Shown here: positions 24,169-38,704 of the stretch, piece after piece
Layout: the number at the start of each line of letters is the position of its first letter
Numbering within the stretch: position 1 is the first letter of the stretch
NCBI GenBank assembly: GCA_007449985.2
Contig: VIIQ02000632.1
Span: 124,001-188,000, forward strand
DNA length: 64,000 nt
Reading direction: 5' to 3'
Origin: Desmodesmus armatus
Taxonomy: Eukaryota; Chlorophyta; Chlorophyceae; Sphaeropleales; Scenedesmaceae
Notes under the pieces: model-generated
The model's database searches: none
What the model saw: only the letters and a program-made list of their open reading frames with translations
Told to the model about the DNA's origin: nothing
Program-made: the position numbers and the translations under genes

Positions 24169-27100
24169 TGTGTATGAACTGTCAGCATGATTACACAACC
24201 CACCCAATCCCACCGGCAATGAGTCAATCACCCTCCACTCCAACTAAACCCTAAACCCTCCACCCTTACTGCAGGTTTGGGTTCAACAACGGCAAGACCA
24301 TGGTGGATGGCCTGGACGGTGAAAAGTCAAAGCAGCACAGCTGGGAGGGCGGGGACTTTGCCACCATTGTGCACACGCTGAAGCTCCTGGGCTTCAATGC
24401 AGTCAGGCTGCCCTTCCTATTTGGCAACCTGTACACACTGCCGCCACAGGTACGGGGCCCAACTTGCAGCTCTGCGGTGTTGTGTGCTGGCAGCAGCAGC
24501 CTGCCTATCTTCTTACGCTATAAGCTACGTAGTGTAGTGTTCAGATGTAGCGTAGCAGCATAGTGTACATGACTACGTATACCCTCTTTACAGTCAGCGT
24601 TGCCAGCGTGTGTCATGATGATGGTACCCATGGAACAGAACTGCTGGTGGCCTCACCTATCTCTCACCCTCACCGTCACTGCTGCTGCAGGATTACAAGA
24701 AGCCCTGTCCCCAAAAACAGCCGACAGCAGAGGCCCTCGCACAGCGCGCAACAGCCCCCAAGGTCAAACCAGCAGCCGCCATCCCACCCTTATCCAAAAA
24801 CATCAACCCCCCGGGTCACAACCAGCAGTCTGCAATGCCTACCTCCCAGCCGGCACCAGCACTATGGCTCGGTTCCTTTGGGTGGTTCAATACTTTGTTG
24901 CCAATGGGTTTTACGTCCTGGTGGATTACCACCCAGAGCCAGGGAACAAGGAGCCAGTGACGGACTCGGTGGATGTGTACGCCAACAACTGGCTGCGGTT
25001 ATGGGCGGGGCTCAGCTGCCTGCCCAACTACCAAAAGGATCTGCAGGGCAGGGTGTTTCTGGACCTCATGAACGGTGAGCTGGGGCCGGCTGGCAGGGGG
25101 GTTATGGTCCGGGGGGTTTAGGGTCTGGGGTGACTAAGAAGCATGAAGCCTACAGCGCAGAACCCTGCAGTGCACTGATATGGAGTCGGCAGGAGTCCAT
25201 CAGGCTGAGGTTTGACGGGTAGGGGCCAGCAGCCGGGGAATGCAGAGACTGTTGCAGCGGCAGCAGCGGCAGCGGTGGCAGCGGCGGCAGCGGGTGGCGG
25301 CACCAGCGGCGGCGGCGGCGGCAGCGGGGGCGGCAGCAGCGGTGGCAGCAGCAGCAGCGGGGGCGGCAGCGGCAGCGCCAGGGGCGGCGGCAGTGGCAGC
25401 GGCGGCGGCAGCGGCAGGGGCGGCGGCAGTGGCAGCGGTGGCGGCAGCGGCAGCGGCGGCGGGGGCAGCAGCAGCAGCGGCGGCAACAGCACCAAGAAGC
25501 AGCGGCAGCAGCGGCGGCGATGGCGGCAGCAGCAGCGGTAACAGCGCCTTGATGCAGTACCCTAGGGTGTCAAGCTGGCCAGGCTGCAGCCGCTCCAGCA
25601 GTGCAGGTGTTGGCAGCACGCCCTGGGTGCCTGCACTGCCTTTGGTAGCGCTGCTGGGGCTGATTATCAACATCGCTTGTGTGGTTGTCTTGAAGTGTGG
25701 TGGTAGCAACAGCACAACTTTGTCCTTGACTTACTGGTACTTCTTGCTGCTGAAGGACAGGACTCCTTGTGTGTCGCTGCTGCTGCTGCTGCTGCGGAGC
25801 CTGACGGACACATAGGATAATGTCTGAAAATTAGGCGGTAGCAATAGCACGGCGTTGTCCTTGCTGACTTGCACCTCCTGCTGCTGACGACCAGTGTGTA
25901 CGGACTGTGTGTTGCTGCTGCTGCTGCTGCTGCAGAGCCTGACGGTGTGGGCATCACATGGGATAATGCCAAGGGCAGCAGCAGGAACCTTGGGGACTAC
26001 TACCTGTCAGCAATGGATGCAATCGACAAGCATGCTGGAGGGCAGGGCCCCATTTACTTCATCCAGGTGTGCTGGGGTTGCTTGATAAGGGACAGGGCTG
26101 CTGATGGCTGTGGTGGTTCAAGAGCTGATGAGCCCTTGGCTTGCTGGCTGGTGCCGCAGATGGGATTTGGTTGCCTGCATCCTGTGATGTACTGTACTGC
26201 TTTTGGTCTCCAGGGTCTCTCACTGCCGCATGTGTAGCTGTGTCCATCACATCAACTGCTCAACTGCTCAACAGCGCTGGAACGCAGCCCAGACCTGAGC
26301 AGCGTTTGCACGATCTGCACCTTGGCCGTGCTGCTGTGTGTCTGCCTGCGCCTGTGTGGTGACGTACAGGGGAGTGATCAGGAGAAGGCAGATAGCAACA
26401 GCAGTCTCACACTCTCAAGCCATCTTCCAGTAGTTGGTTGCTGCTGTGTGTCTGCCTGCTGCTGTGTGGTGGTGTGCAGGGGAGTGGTCAGGAGAAGGCA
26501 GATAGCAACAGTAGTGTCACACTCTCGAGCCATCTTCCAGTAATTGTTTGCTGCTGTGTGTCTGCCTGCTGCTGTGTGGTGCTGTGCAGGGGAGTGGTCA
26601 GGAGAAGACTGGTAGCAACTGGGGCGACGGCTTTGTCACAGATCAAGTAGTCCTGCATTTGTACGATCTGCACCTTGTAACTTATGTGCTGCTGTGTTTC
26701 TGTTTCTGTGTGATTATGTGCAGGGGAGTGGTCAGGAGAAGACTGGTAGCAACTGGGGCGACGGCTTTGTGACAGATAAGGCCATCCTGCAAGAGAAGAA
26801 CCTGTCAGACCCCAATGCTTTCTTCAGCGCTCTGGTGGCTAAGCCGTACAAGGACAGGGTGGTGCTCAGCCCCCACCTGTACGGCCCCTCCCTCAGCAAC
26901 AACACCTACAATATTGGTGTACCGCAGTGGAAGACATACAGCAACAGCTGGTGAGTGCAGCGGTCACTGCTGGTTTGTAGAACTGCCGCTAAAGAGACTC
27001 AATCACTACGCTTCAGCTTAGCCACTCCTGCTGGAAATGACTATATTTACCGCCCAAAATATCCACATGGGGAAGTGTGAGTGCAGGTATGGTTGCCTAC

Positions 27101-28358
27101 CTAACAGTGCCTTGGGGTTGAATGCTTATGTGGCAGGGCTGGTTGGAACACTGCGCTGAAGAGTAATGAGTGTCTGTTATGCATAGTCTCCATGCCGTGT
27201 ACTACCATGGCATAAAGACTGACAGAGACCCTAAGTTTCAGGGCAGAGCTAGAAGCGGATCTTTGCATGTGAACACAGCTGCACCCTTTAAAGGGGCGGC
27301 GGCCAGGACGTGTGCAGTGTTGAGCCTTGCAGCCTAGTGATGGGCCTTTTTTGTTGCGAAAGGGCCCATCACTAGGCTGCAAGGCCCAACACTGTACACG
27401 TCTTGGCCGCCACCCCCCACGCAGTGGCACATTCAGCATGGCTGCAGCATATGTGCCATCCTAGGGTTGTGTGTGTTGGGCGCACCAATCATAGGCCCAG
27501 CCTGGAAGTGGCTTGGTGTTGGTGGCTGCTCGTGGTACTTGCGCACCAGGAAATCTCCAGTCGGTTGAACAACAATACAATATCTACAACATCTCAATAT
27601 CTTCCTTGCTGCCTGATTGTGCAGGGGTACCCTGCAGAAGAACGGCTACTGTGCTGAGGGCGGCAACGGCACCTCCTGCCAGAAGTTCCCGGTTGTCATC
27701 GGTGAGACGGGCTCCAACTTCACGCACCCCCAAGACAAAGCCTACTTTGACAGCCTGGTGAAGTACATGCAGCGCAGCCCGCCCGCCAACACCTACCCCA
27801 CGTCAAGCTTCAACCGCTGGTTCTGGTGAGGACTAACGCTACTGCACTGCAGGGCCTGGGTTGTCAGCATCCTATGCAGGCTTTGCTGGACTCCAGCCCT
27901 CTTGACATCAGTGGTGTGGTCCAGCAGCAGCTCATGCATATAAGCGCCACACTGCAGCCACACAACAGCTTGGTGTGTTTCTATCCAGCAGCTGCCAGTG
28001 CAGTCCGCTCCCACTGTGCATGTGTTGGGTTGCTCTGACAGCATTTGGGCTGGAAACCTTGGGTATATACAGCTGTGCATGCAACTGCACAGCGCACACA
28101 GCAATGGACTGATTCCATTCCTATTTGGTGGGCTCGTGCTGCAGGTGGGCGTACAACCACAACACAAAGGAGGTAGGCGGCCTCGTGGGCGCTGACTGGA
28201 AGACGCTTGACTGGAAGAAGTTGAGCTGGATGCAGGGGAACCTGGGACTTACTCCCTGGTACAAGAAGGGAGGTGCTGCCGCTGTTGCCACGCCACCAGC
28301 AGCAGCTGCCGCGCCAGCGCCAGCAGCAGCGGCGGCAGCCACCCCAGCTCCCAAGTAA
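22039..28358 (+). CDS. Membrane-anchored GH5 family cellulase (endoglucanase-like), paralogue 1
   Basis: Glycoside hydrolase family 5 enzyme, expected to cut beta-1,4-glucans by a retaining mechanism outside the cell or in the secretory pathway. Exons: 22039-22215, 23435-23612, 23834-23936, 24275-24449, 24691-25074, 25936-26066, 26724-26950, 27625-27825, 28145-28358 (TAA). Exon 1 has a basic stretch and then GWIWAVVVAGCLMG, a type-II signal anchor. GH5 motifs: VNIHGINWFGFNNGKTMVDG; LGFNAVRLPF; GFYVLVDYHPEPG; the acid/base Glu in N-E-P-D, whose codon is split by an intron (25074/25936); PHLYGP; and nucleophile Glu in VVIGETGSNF. An Ala/Pro tail closes the protein. Exon 5 needs a one-base frame change inside its Pro-rich linker to join DYKKPCP to CNAYLPAG: either a sequencing slip in a homopolymer or a true lesion. 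The start is uncertain because the upstream acceptor-like site suggests another 5' exon. Confidence 0.83.
22330..23315. repeat. About 90-bp minisatellite in GH5-1 intron 1
   Basis: Roughly ten degenerate units of the form caacacacagcgcgagg, tacagcacaacagcgcagca, tgccagcagacaggggc and ctagcagcggctgctagcac. The open frames on both strands are by-products of the array. Confidence 0.85.
25240..25545. repeat. (GGCAGC)n / (CGG,CAG) triplet-rich tract in GH5-1 intron 5
   Basis: About 300 bases of interrupted GGC/AGC/GGT triplets sit between the exon ending at the catalytic Asn and the exon starting with the catalytic Glu. Long Gly/Ser or Ala frames here are composition artefacts. Confidence 0.8.
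26340..26790 (+). repeat. Four tandem copies of the GH5-1 exon 7 acceptor and 5' end
   Basis: Each unit of 110-135 bases has ctgctgtgtg...gtgcag, then ggggagtggtcaggagaag. Exon-like starts lie at about 26369, 26479, 26590 and 26724. The first two are diverged. The third carries the first 50 bases of the exon almost unchanged. Only the fourth continues through the full exon. Confidence 0.82.
27293..27417. repeat. Long near-perfect inverted repeat (hairpin) in GH5-1 intron 7
   Basis: Two arms of about 50 bases (27293-27346 and 27361-27417) are reverse complements with few mismatches, around a T-rich loop (tttttttgttgcgaaag). The arms contain gcctagtgatgggcc and ggcccatcactaggc. It could be a foldback element, a MITE remnant or a small-RNA precursor. 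Confidence 0.8.
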
Positions 28359-29890
28359 TTTGTGTGCGACGTTGTGAGAGTGACCGTGGGGTGTGTTGTG
28401 TGCAAGCATTTGGCTGCAACACGATGCAAGAGATTGTACGTATAACATGTTGGACAGGTTTCGACTGGTGCTGCCTGCTGCTGACACTGACAGGGCGGCT
28501 GCCACCATCGTGTGGTCTGCATGGGTGTACTGACAGTTGATGCTGCAGCTTTTTTGGGTGGTGGTCTCTGCTAGCGCTTGACTTGTTTTGTGGTTGACTC
28601 AATGCACGAGCCCCTTGCCTGTGCCTTGGCGCAGGCGTCATAGGTAGCTACATACTGTTTATAGCATCCATGGTGGGCCAGGGTTCTCCCACGAACCTAT
28701 ACCGCATAGCGCATGTGTGCCTATGCGTGCACCCCCATGAATGGTACATAAGCCATCCGGATGATACTCAGTATGCAAGAATTGCATTTTCTGGCAGGGA
28801 GTTGCGGCATGAGTTGTGACATTGACATTGACTTGGACGGTTTGTGTGGTTAGTCACTTGTTTCGGTTCTGAGTTGCTTTTGTTGGCTCCCCAAACGGGC
28901 GATGTTCTGTGTAACATCCAATTACTGACTTCGGACACTGCATCGTGCCTGTTGGACTGTTGAGTCAAGATCAAAGCTTCTGCCCAGAGGTTGGATCTTG
29001 GTTTTGGGGCCTCTCGAGATAGAAAGTCAAACATGCGTGTATGTGGGGCGGAAATGCATGCAGGCTGCATTGTTTGTGCCACCCAACCACGCTGTAGCAA
29101 TATTTGATTGGCTTGTTCCTGTATGCTGAGCACGTGTGAGAATGAGCCGCGTCAGCAGATGTTGATACCGCTCGCCGGCTTGTTCTTTGTTGACTGTGCT
29201 GTAAGACAGCTCTTGGTTTGCTGTGAGTGCGGATCGCTGCGAAGTTTGCTTGATGCCAGCCAAGCAGAGAGACAACAGGTGTGCAAGCTTACTGAGTATG
29301 TGCACACGTGGCTGGAGTGGGCTTGATGGAATGGGACGTGATGCTGAGCCAGGACAACAGATTGCAGTTTCATCCATGTCACCTCTCAGTTACACACATG
29401 CGTTCGTATCATTCTATAACATAACTTGCCCGTCTCAAAAATCGAAAACCCAACCGTTGTGTAGCACATCTGTCTTTCGCGCACGCGCCGTTGCTTTCCG
29501 CACCCGGGACGGATGCGCTCGGCGAAAAAGACCTACATGCGCTACAAGCAGGACAGCTGTCGGTGCAACATACATACATAACAAGCAATAGACACATGCG
29601 TTGAAGGACTGCAACAGCCCTTTGGAGTCACACATCCCTCTGCTCATGTCATGACCCGTGTCGATCTGAACAACATTCCGATTGCAAGCAGTAAGCGGCC
29701 CACTGCTGTGCACCCATGGGAAAACGGCGCCCCCATCACAACACGCTGAAGTCACTGACAGGTGCAATGTCTGGTGGCTGCAGGCGCTGCAAATGCTGTC
29801 ACAACCACCTTGCACTGTGGGTGCCAACCTCTCTTCTGCATGTTGTGTAGCCTGCCAAGATGTGCCAGTGGAGGGGGGGGGGGCGCTCAG
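28359..29890. other. Intergenic region after GH5 gene 1, no gene recognised
   Basis: Unique, less repetitive sequence with short open frames on both strands. None has recognisable motifs or splice partners. No tRNA or rRNA was recognised by eye. Confidence 0.4.
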
Positions 29891-29989
29891 CATGGTATAT
29901 ACCATATATGCCGTCCCACATCAGCTGGGCATACAATGACCACCGGCAGATGATCTGCGGCAACCTAGTGCCATGGTGCACTCTGACCA

Positions 29990-30210
29990 CACATGCAAAC
30001 AAGTCCACATACACCCCAAACATACTGGGGCCATGGTCCCATCTCCGCAACATCCCACATGGTGCCACGGTCCCATCTGCACATTCATCCCACAACAAAC
30101 ATATCTGAGATACTGGTGCCACGGCTACTTATCTGCATTCATCCCACATGGTGCCACGGTCCCATCTCCGCATTCATCCCACAACAAACACACTGGTGCC
30201 ACGGCTCCTG
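29990..30210. repeat. About 93-bp tandem repeat, cattcatcccacatggtgcc type
   Basis: Two to three degenerate units share cattcatcccacatggtgcc, acggtcccatct and cattcatcccacaacaaaca. Confidence 0.6.
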
Positions 30211-30281
30211 ATCCGCCCAAACACCCCACATTGAAATCCCTCCGGGCCTTATCGTGCTCACTCGGAAACACTGGGGCTTTT

Positions 30282-30536
30282 GACAGGCATCAAGTGTGAC
30301 ATGACACAGCCTCAAAGCCATGCCACCACATCATGCAGCGACTAAGATACGTCGCGCACCAAATATGTCACCACCCCATGCAGTGACAGGCATCAAGTGC
30401 GACATGACACAGCCTAAAAGCCATGCCACCACATCATGCAGCGACTAAGATACGTCGCGCACCAAATATGTCACCACCCCATGCAGTGACAGGCATCAAG
30501 TGCGACATGACACAGCCTAAAAGCCATGCCACCACC
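30282..30536. repeat. 103-bp tandem repeat leading into the 45-bp array
   Basis: Two and a half units begin at 30282, 30385 and 30488, each starting gacaggcatcaagtg(c/t)gac. Each complete unit ends with a copy of the 45-bp motif (gcagcgactaagatacgtcg...), so the longer unit appears to have seeded the array that follows. Confidence 0.8.
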
Positions 30537-31325
30537 CCATGCAGCGCATAAGATACGTCGCGCACCAAAGATGTCACCACACCGTGCAGCGCATAAGATA
30601 CGTCGCGCACCAAAGATGTCACCACCCCATGCAGCTGCTAAGATACGTCGCGCGCCAAAGATGTCACCACACCATGCAGCGCATAAGATACGTCGCGCAC
30701 CAAAGATGTCACCACCCCATGCAGCGGCTAAGATACGTCGCGCACCAAAGATGTCACCACACCATGCAGCGCATAAGATACGTCGCGCACCAAAGATGTC
30801 ACCACCCCATGCAGTGGCTAAGATACGTCGCGCACCAAAGATGTCACCACACCATGCAGCGCATAAGATACGTCGCGCACCAAAGATGTCACCACACCAT
30901 GCAGCGCATAAGATACGTCGCGCACCAAAGATGTCACCACCCCATGCAGCGGCTAAGATACGTCGCGCACCAAAGATGTCACCACACCATGCAGCGCATA
31001 AGATACGTCGCGCACCAAAGATGTCACCACCCCATGCAGTGGCTAAGATACGTCGCGCACCAAAGATGTCACCACACCATGCAGCGCATAAGATACGTCG
31101 CGCACCAAAGATGTCACCACACCATGCAGCGGCTAAGATACGTCGCGCACCAAAGATGTCACCACCCCATGCAGCGGCTAAGATACGTCGCGCACCAAAG
31201 ATGTCACCACACCATGCAGCGCATAAGATACGTCGCGCACCAAAGATGTCACCACACCATGCAGCGGCTAAGATACGTCGCGCACCAAAGATGTCACCAC
31301 ACCATGCAGCGCATAAGATACGGCG
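30537..31325. repeat. 45-bp minisatellite, about 17 copies, alternating two unit types
   Basis: Units of exactly 45 bases: gcagcgcataagatacgtcg, then cgcaccaaagatgtcaccac, then a(c)ccat. Two subtypes (gcgcataag and gcggctaag) largely alternate, giving a 90-bp higher-order period. Because 45 is divisible by three and the unit lacks stops in several frames, open frames of about 290-316 codons appear on both strands, for example a 15-aa repeat KIRRAPKMSPHHAAH. Coding is not supported. Confidence 0.9.
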
Positions 31326-31835
31326 TACACCGCAGAGACATCCAGCTGGCAGGGTTCCAGCACGCAAGTGCTTTCTTCATAAGCAATACAAGGCAAAACT
31401 AGGGTGTACGCTCATAACCACTGGGGCGTTATGGGCGTCACAAAGAGGTCAGCCGGGACACCGAACATCACCGTGACATAAGCAGACTTGCAACCACCCA
31501 AACGACTGATCCCGCAACTCTAATAACAAACTCTAATAGCAAACATAATCAACATCAACTCTAACAACAAACATAACATCAGAGGAGACAAGGAGGACCT
31601 TGAAGGATAAATATCCCACAAGCACATGCTCCTAGGGAAAGGGACAGTCTCTGATTGTGTACTGCAACTTCTACATAAGGGCAATGCCATTGTTGTTTGG
31701 CGAAAATGTCCATGTAACATACTCCCCCATAAGTCCCAGCCGGTGGGAGATAGTCTGAGCAGACCGGCAAGAGCAGCGCCGTGTTGAACATCCTTCTTAC
31801 TGCTCTCAAATGAACGTCAGCCTCTGACTTTGTTC

Positions 31836-35867
<4,032 letters not shown>

Positions 35868-36182
35868 CAGCAGAGGGATTCCGCCATGTGGCCTCCTTGC
35901 GGCTCTCTTGGTTGCACTAGCAGCAGCACCTGCAGGGGGATGTCATGGGGCAGCGACGCAGTGGAGCACAGGCAGCAGAGCAGATAGGTCAACACTGGGG
36001 GCTTGAGCTCTCCAGAGTAAGCAGCCATGTCCCATGGGTACACTGGGGGGTTGAGCTTTCAAACTTTGCAAATCAGCAATCTTTGCAAATAAGCAAATCA
36101 GCTTTACAAATCAGCAGCAACAAAGCACAGGAGTATGACTAAGAATTGAAAAGGTTCTCCCACACAGTCCAGGGCCTGAGAT

Positions 36183-37344
36183 TCACTCACACAGCTTACC
36201 AGCATGGTGACTGCAAGTTGTGAAGTACAACAGTGCTGCGGTTGCTCCAATGACGCTTGACAGCAGGCAGCTCATGGGGCTAGCAACAGCAGCAAGGGTG
36301 CTGTCTGCCACCCAGGTGCACACCGCTTGCCACACCACGTATGCCAGGTTGGCCAGGGTTGGGTTCTCATGCAGGGTTGACTCCTGAACCAAAGCCTTGT
36401 ACTGCTGTGTGTAGGTAGCACGGGGCATGTGCTGCCACAGCATGCGCACGGGGGCAAGGACGGCTTGGTGAAGGTGGTGCAGCCAGCCCGAGGGCAGGCC
36501 GAGACGGTCAAAGATAGCGTCGGCAAACCAGGCACTGCAGGTGGGGGTTGGTGGTGGGGGAAAACAGCAGCAGCAGCAGTGCAGCAGTCAGCAGCAGTGC
36601 AGCCCGGCTGTGACTCACGGGGATGATCGCCTTGAGTGCCTGGCAACAACTGCACGTGCAAGCTACACTCTGCTGACATGCCAATGTCTCTTTCAAGTGC
36701 TTGAAGGCCACTGCTGCTTGTTGAAAAATATATCAATAAATAAATAGTATTTCTTAGATGGTTACAATGATAATCTATGTAACAATAAACCATAGAATAA
36801 TCAAACAACAAGTAGAAAAAAATAACAGAAGAAAAATAAATAAAAATGATAAGTAGTAACATAACAGAAGAAAATAATAAGTATAGAAACGTTCATAACC
36901 TATAATAATAAATAATATATATCAAAAACAACAGAAGGAATTAACACTAACAAAATAATAACTGAATACAAAAACATATAAAAATAAATACAGAAACTTC
37001 AAAGAGCTCACTGGCAGCATGCAAGAGCGCCAGGCTAGCACCAATGCCATGTACCCACAATTCACAGACAGCTCATGGGCAACCGGTGATTACCAGCAGT
37101 GTTGAGCAGCGAGTCCTGCCACCGTCACCTGTGCACTGAAGCCACCACACCATTCACGATGATGGTCCCGCCTGTTGTCAAAGGGGCAAACAACCCAGCC
37201 TTGACCGTCCAGCGAGTCTCCAGGACCACCGCCTCAATAAGCTTGTCAGCATCAGCAGGACTCATAAGCAGCATGACATCACCGATAGCCACCTCGCCAG
37301 CACGCTTGTACAACACACGGTCCTTGCCCTTGATCATCACAAGG
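36183..37344 (-). pseudogene. Hint (hedgehog-type autoprocessing) protein gene, 3' part, cut by retrotransposon
   Basis: C-terminal half of the Hint domain plus tail, belonging with the exons at 52631-55550 and the 19-base exon stub at 47795-47813. Coding pieces: 37344-37129 (remainder of the interrupted exon: MIKGKDRVLYKRAGEVAIGD, GLFAPLTTGGTIIVNGVVAS) and 36534-36183 (AWFADAIFDRLGLPSGWL, LHQAVLAPVRMLW, TGA). The blocks G-L-x-A-P-L-T, G-T-I-x-V-x-G-V-x-A-S and S-x-W-F are characteristic of the end of hedgehog-like Hint modules in algae and protists. Phase across the 37129/36534 intron gives a Ser codon, as expected. That intron holds an AT-rich island. A TTACA at 36104-36108 (TGTAA on minus) is a likely poly(A) signal. 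In this allele the exon is disrupted, so this part cannot be joined to the N-terminal part without removing 10.45 kb. Confidence 0.82.
36725..37005. other. AT-rich island in Hint-gene intron
   Basis: About 280 bases are made almost only of A and T, with short A-runs and TAATAA motifs, in sharp contrast with the GC-rich surroundings. No ORF. Possible sources are organellar DNA or an AT-rich simple element. Its edges coincide with normal host composition on both sides. Confidence 0.8.
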
Positions 37345-37768
37345 TGTAGTAATTAAGCATGTTGATTTGCACATTATCAAATCAACCAGGTGACCTTCGA
37401 CTGACCTTCCAAGGTTATGTCTGGCACCTTATCAAATATTATCAAATGTTATCAAATCCTCTTATCAAATCAGCCTTTCATGGCAGTTGGCTCATTCTTC
37501 CATGATAAGAATGAGACTCTTTCAGACTATATAAGCCAGCCATTTTGGCTCTTTTCTTGAAGGAGAAACAAGCAACATTATTGTTAAGTACCACCGTTAT
37601 TGTAACTGATTACAACTACCTTCACGTTCAAGTCCCACGACAGAAGTGAACCACTTGTATATCAGTAAACATACACCTCCGGTCCGCCTGTGTCTGACAG
37701 CAGCAAGTCAGCAGCAGTTCAGTCACTCTTGAGCCCATCGCATCAGCAGCTGCCGCTGCATCACTGCA
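37345..37768 (+). repeat. LTR, outer element 5'
   Basis: 424 bases, TGTAGTAATT...ATCACTGCA. It looks identical by eye to the other three copies. It contains TATATAA at 37528-37534 and internal atcaaat repeats. Confidence 0.93.
37528..37534 (+). promoter_or_regulatory. TATA box of the LTR promoter
   Basis: TATATAA inside the LTR, in ttcagactatataagccagc. The same site is in every LTR (minus-strand copy at 45388-45394 for the inner 5' LTR), marking the probable U3/R boundary region. Confidence 0.6.
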
Positions 37769-37781
37769 GTGGTAGCGGAGA

Positions 37782-38237
37782 GTGGTTAGGTGTATGCTAA
37801 CAATTAGAAAGAAGGAAAAGAAGGAACAGGAGCAGGCTAAGAGACGAGCACTGGGAATCAAACCAAGGCGAGTGCACCATCGATCTGCAGCACTCGGCAC
37901 TTGTCGTGTACAGCCCTGTCAGGGCGCATCCTATTCAGCATTGCAACGCAAGGCACTGGAGCAGAAGAAGGAGCTTGAGAAGCCCAACCAGCAGCAGCTG
38001 CGCACGCAGTTGGCAGCCAAACTATTGGCCCAGTCGGTTATCACCAAGCCAGCTGCAACCCCCCAGCGTGCCCTGAAAACCACCCGGGCCCGTGTTGACA
38101 AGCATTGGACCAAGCAGCTGCAGCAGCGATTCGTCGCTGCTCTTGAGTACACCTGCCAAGGCGACCTCGCCAGAGTCCAGCACTACCTTGCTCTCCCTGA
38201 GCAGCAGCAGCGCGGTCTACAGGTCCTCTTCGGCCTG
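37782..38237 (+). pseudogene. ORF1 fragment of outer chromovirus
   Basis: First half of the element's 5' ORF (TIRKKEKKEQEQAKRRALGI...GLQVLFGL). It is cut at 38237 by the start of the inverted LTR and then reads into LTR sequence. It differs from the inner copy by at least one residue (LLAQS versus LLAQP), so the two elements are not strict copies of one cDNA. Confidence 0.75.
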
Positions 38238-38661
38238 TGCAGTGATGCAGCGGCAGCTGCTGATGCGATGGGCTCAAGAGTGACTGAACTGCTGCTGACT
38301 TGCTGCTGTCAGACACAGGCGGACCGGAGGTGTATGTTTACTGATATACAAGTGGTTCACTTCTGTCGTGGGACTTGAACGTGAAGGTAGTTGTAATCAG
38401 TTACAATAACGGTGGTACTTAACAATAATGTTGCTTGTTTCTCCTTCAAGAAAAGAGCCAAAATGGCTGGCTTATATAGTCTGAAAGAGTCTCATTCTTA
38501 TCATGGAAGAATGAGCCAACTGCCATGAAAGGCTGATTTGATAAGAGGATTTGATAACATTTGATAATATTTGATAAGGTGCCAGACATAACCTTGGAAG
38601 GTCAGTCGAAGGTCACCTGGTTGATTTGATAATGTGCAAATCAACATGCTTAATTACTACA
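38238..38661 (-). repeat. LTR, inner element 3'
   Basis: 424 bases, reverse complement of the outer LTRs. Just upstream on minus is the polypurine tract GGAGGGAGGGCATGA (38662-38676). Confidence 0.93.
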
Positions 38662-38704
38662 TCATGCCCTCCCTCCAGGGGCAACGTCCTCGTTGCCTCA
38701 ATTC

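Noticed and set aside
23739..24254. Ser/Gly-rich ORF and its antisense
   Set aside because: It covers a true exon (23834-23936) in part, but the rest is CAG/AGC repeat in the next intron; the exon frame is set by GINW|FGFNNG across the splice.
30537..31325. Regular 45-bp repeats resembling a CRISPR array or a repeat protein gene
   Set aside because: There are no unique spacers, the units are contiguous, and the genome is eukaryotic. Open frames occur on both strands simply because the unit is 45 bases without stops.
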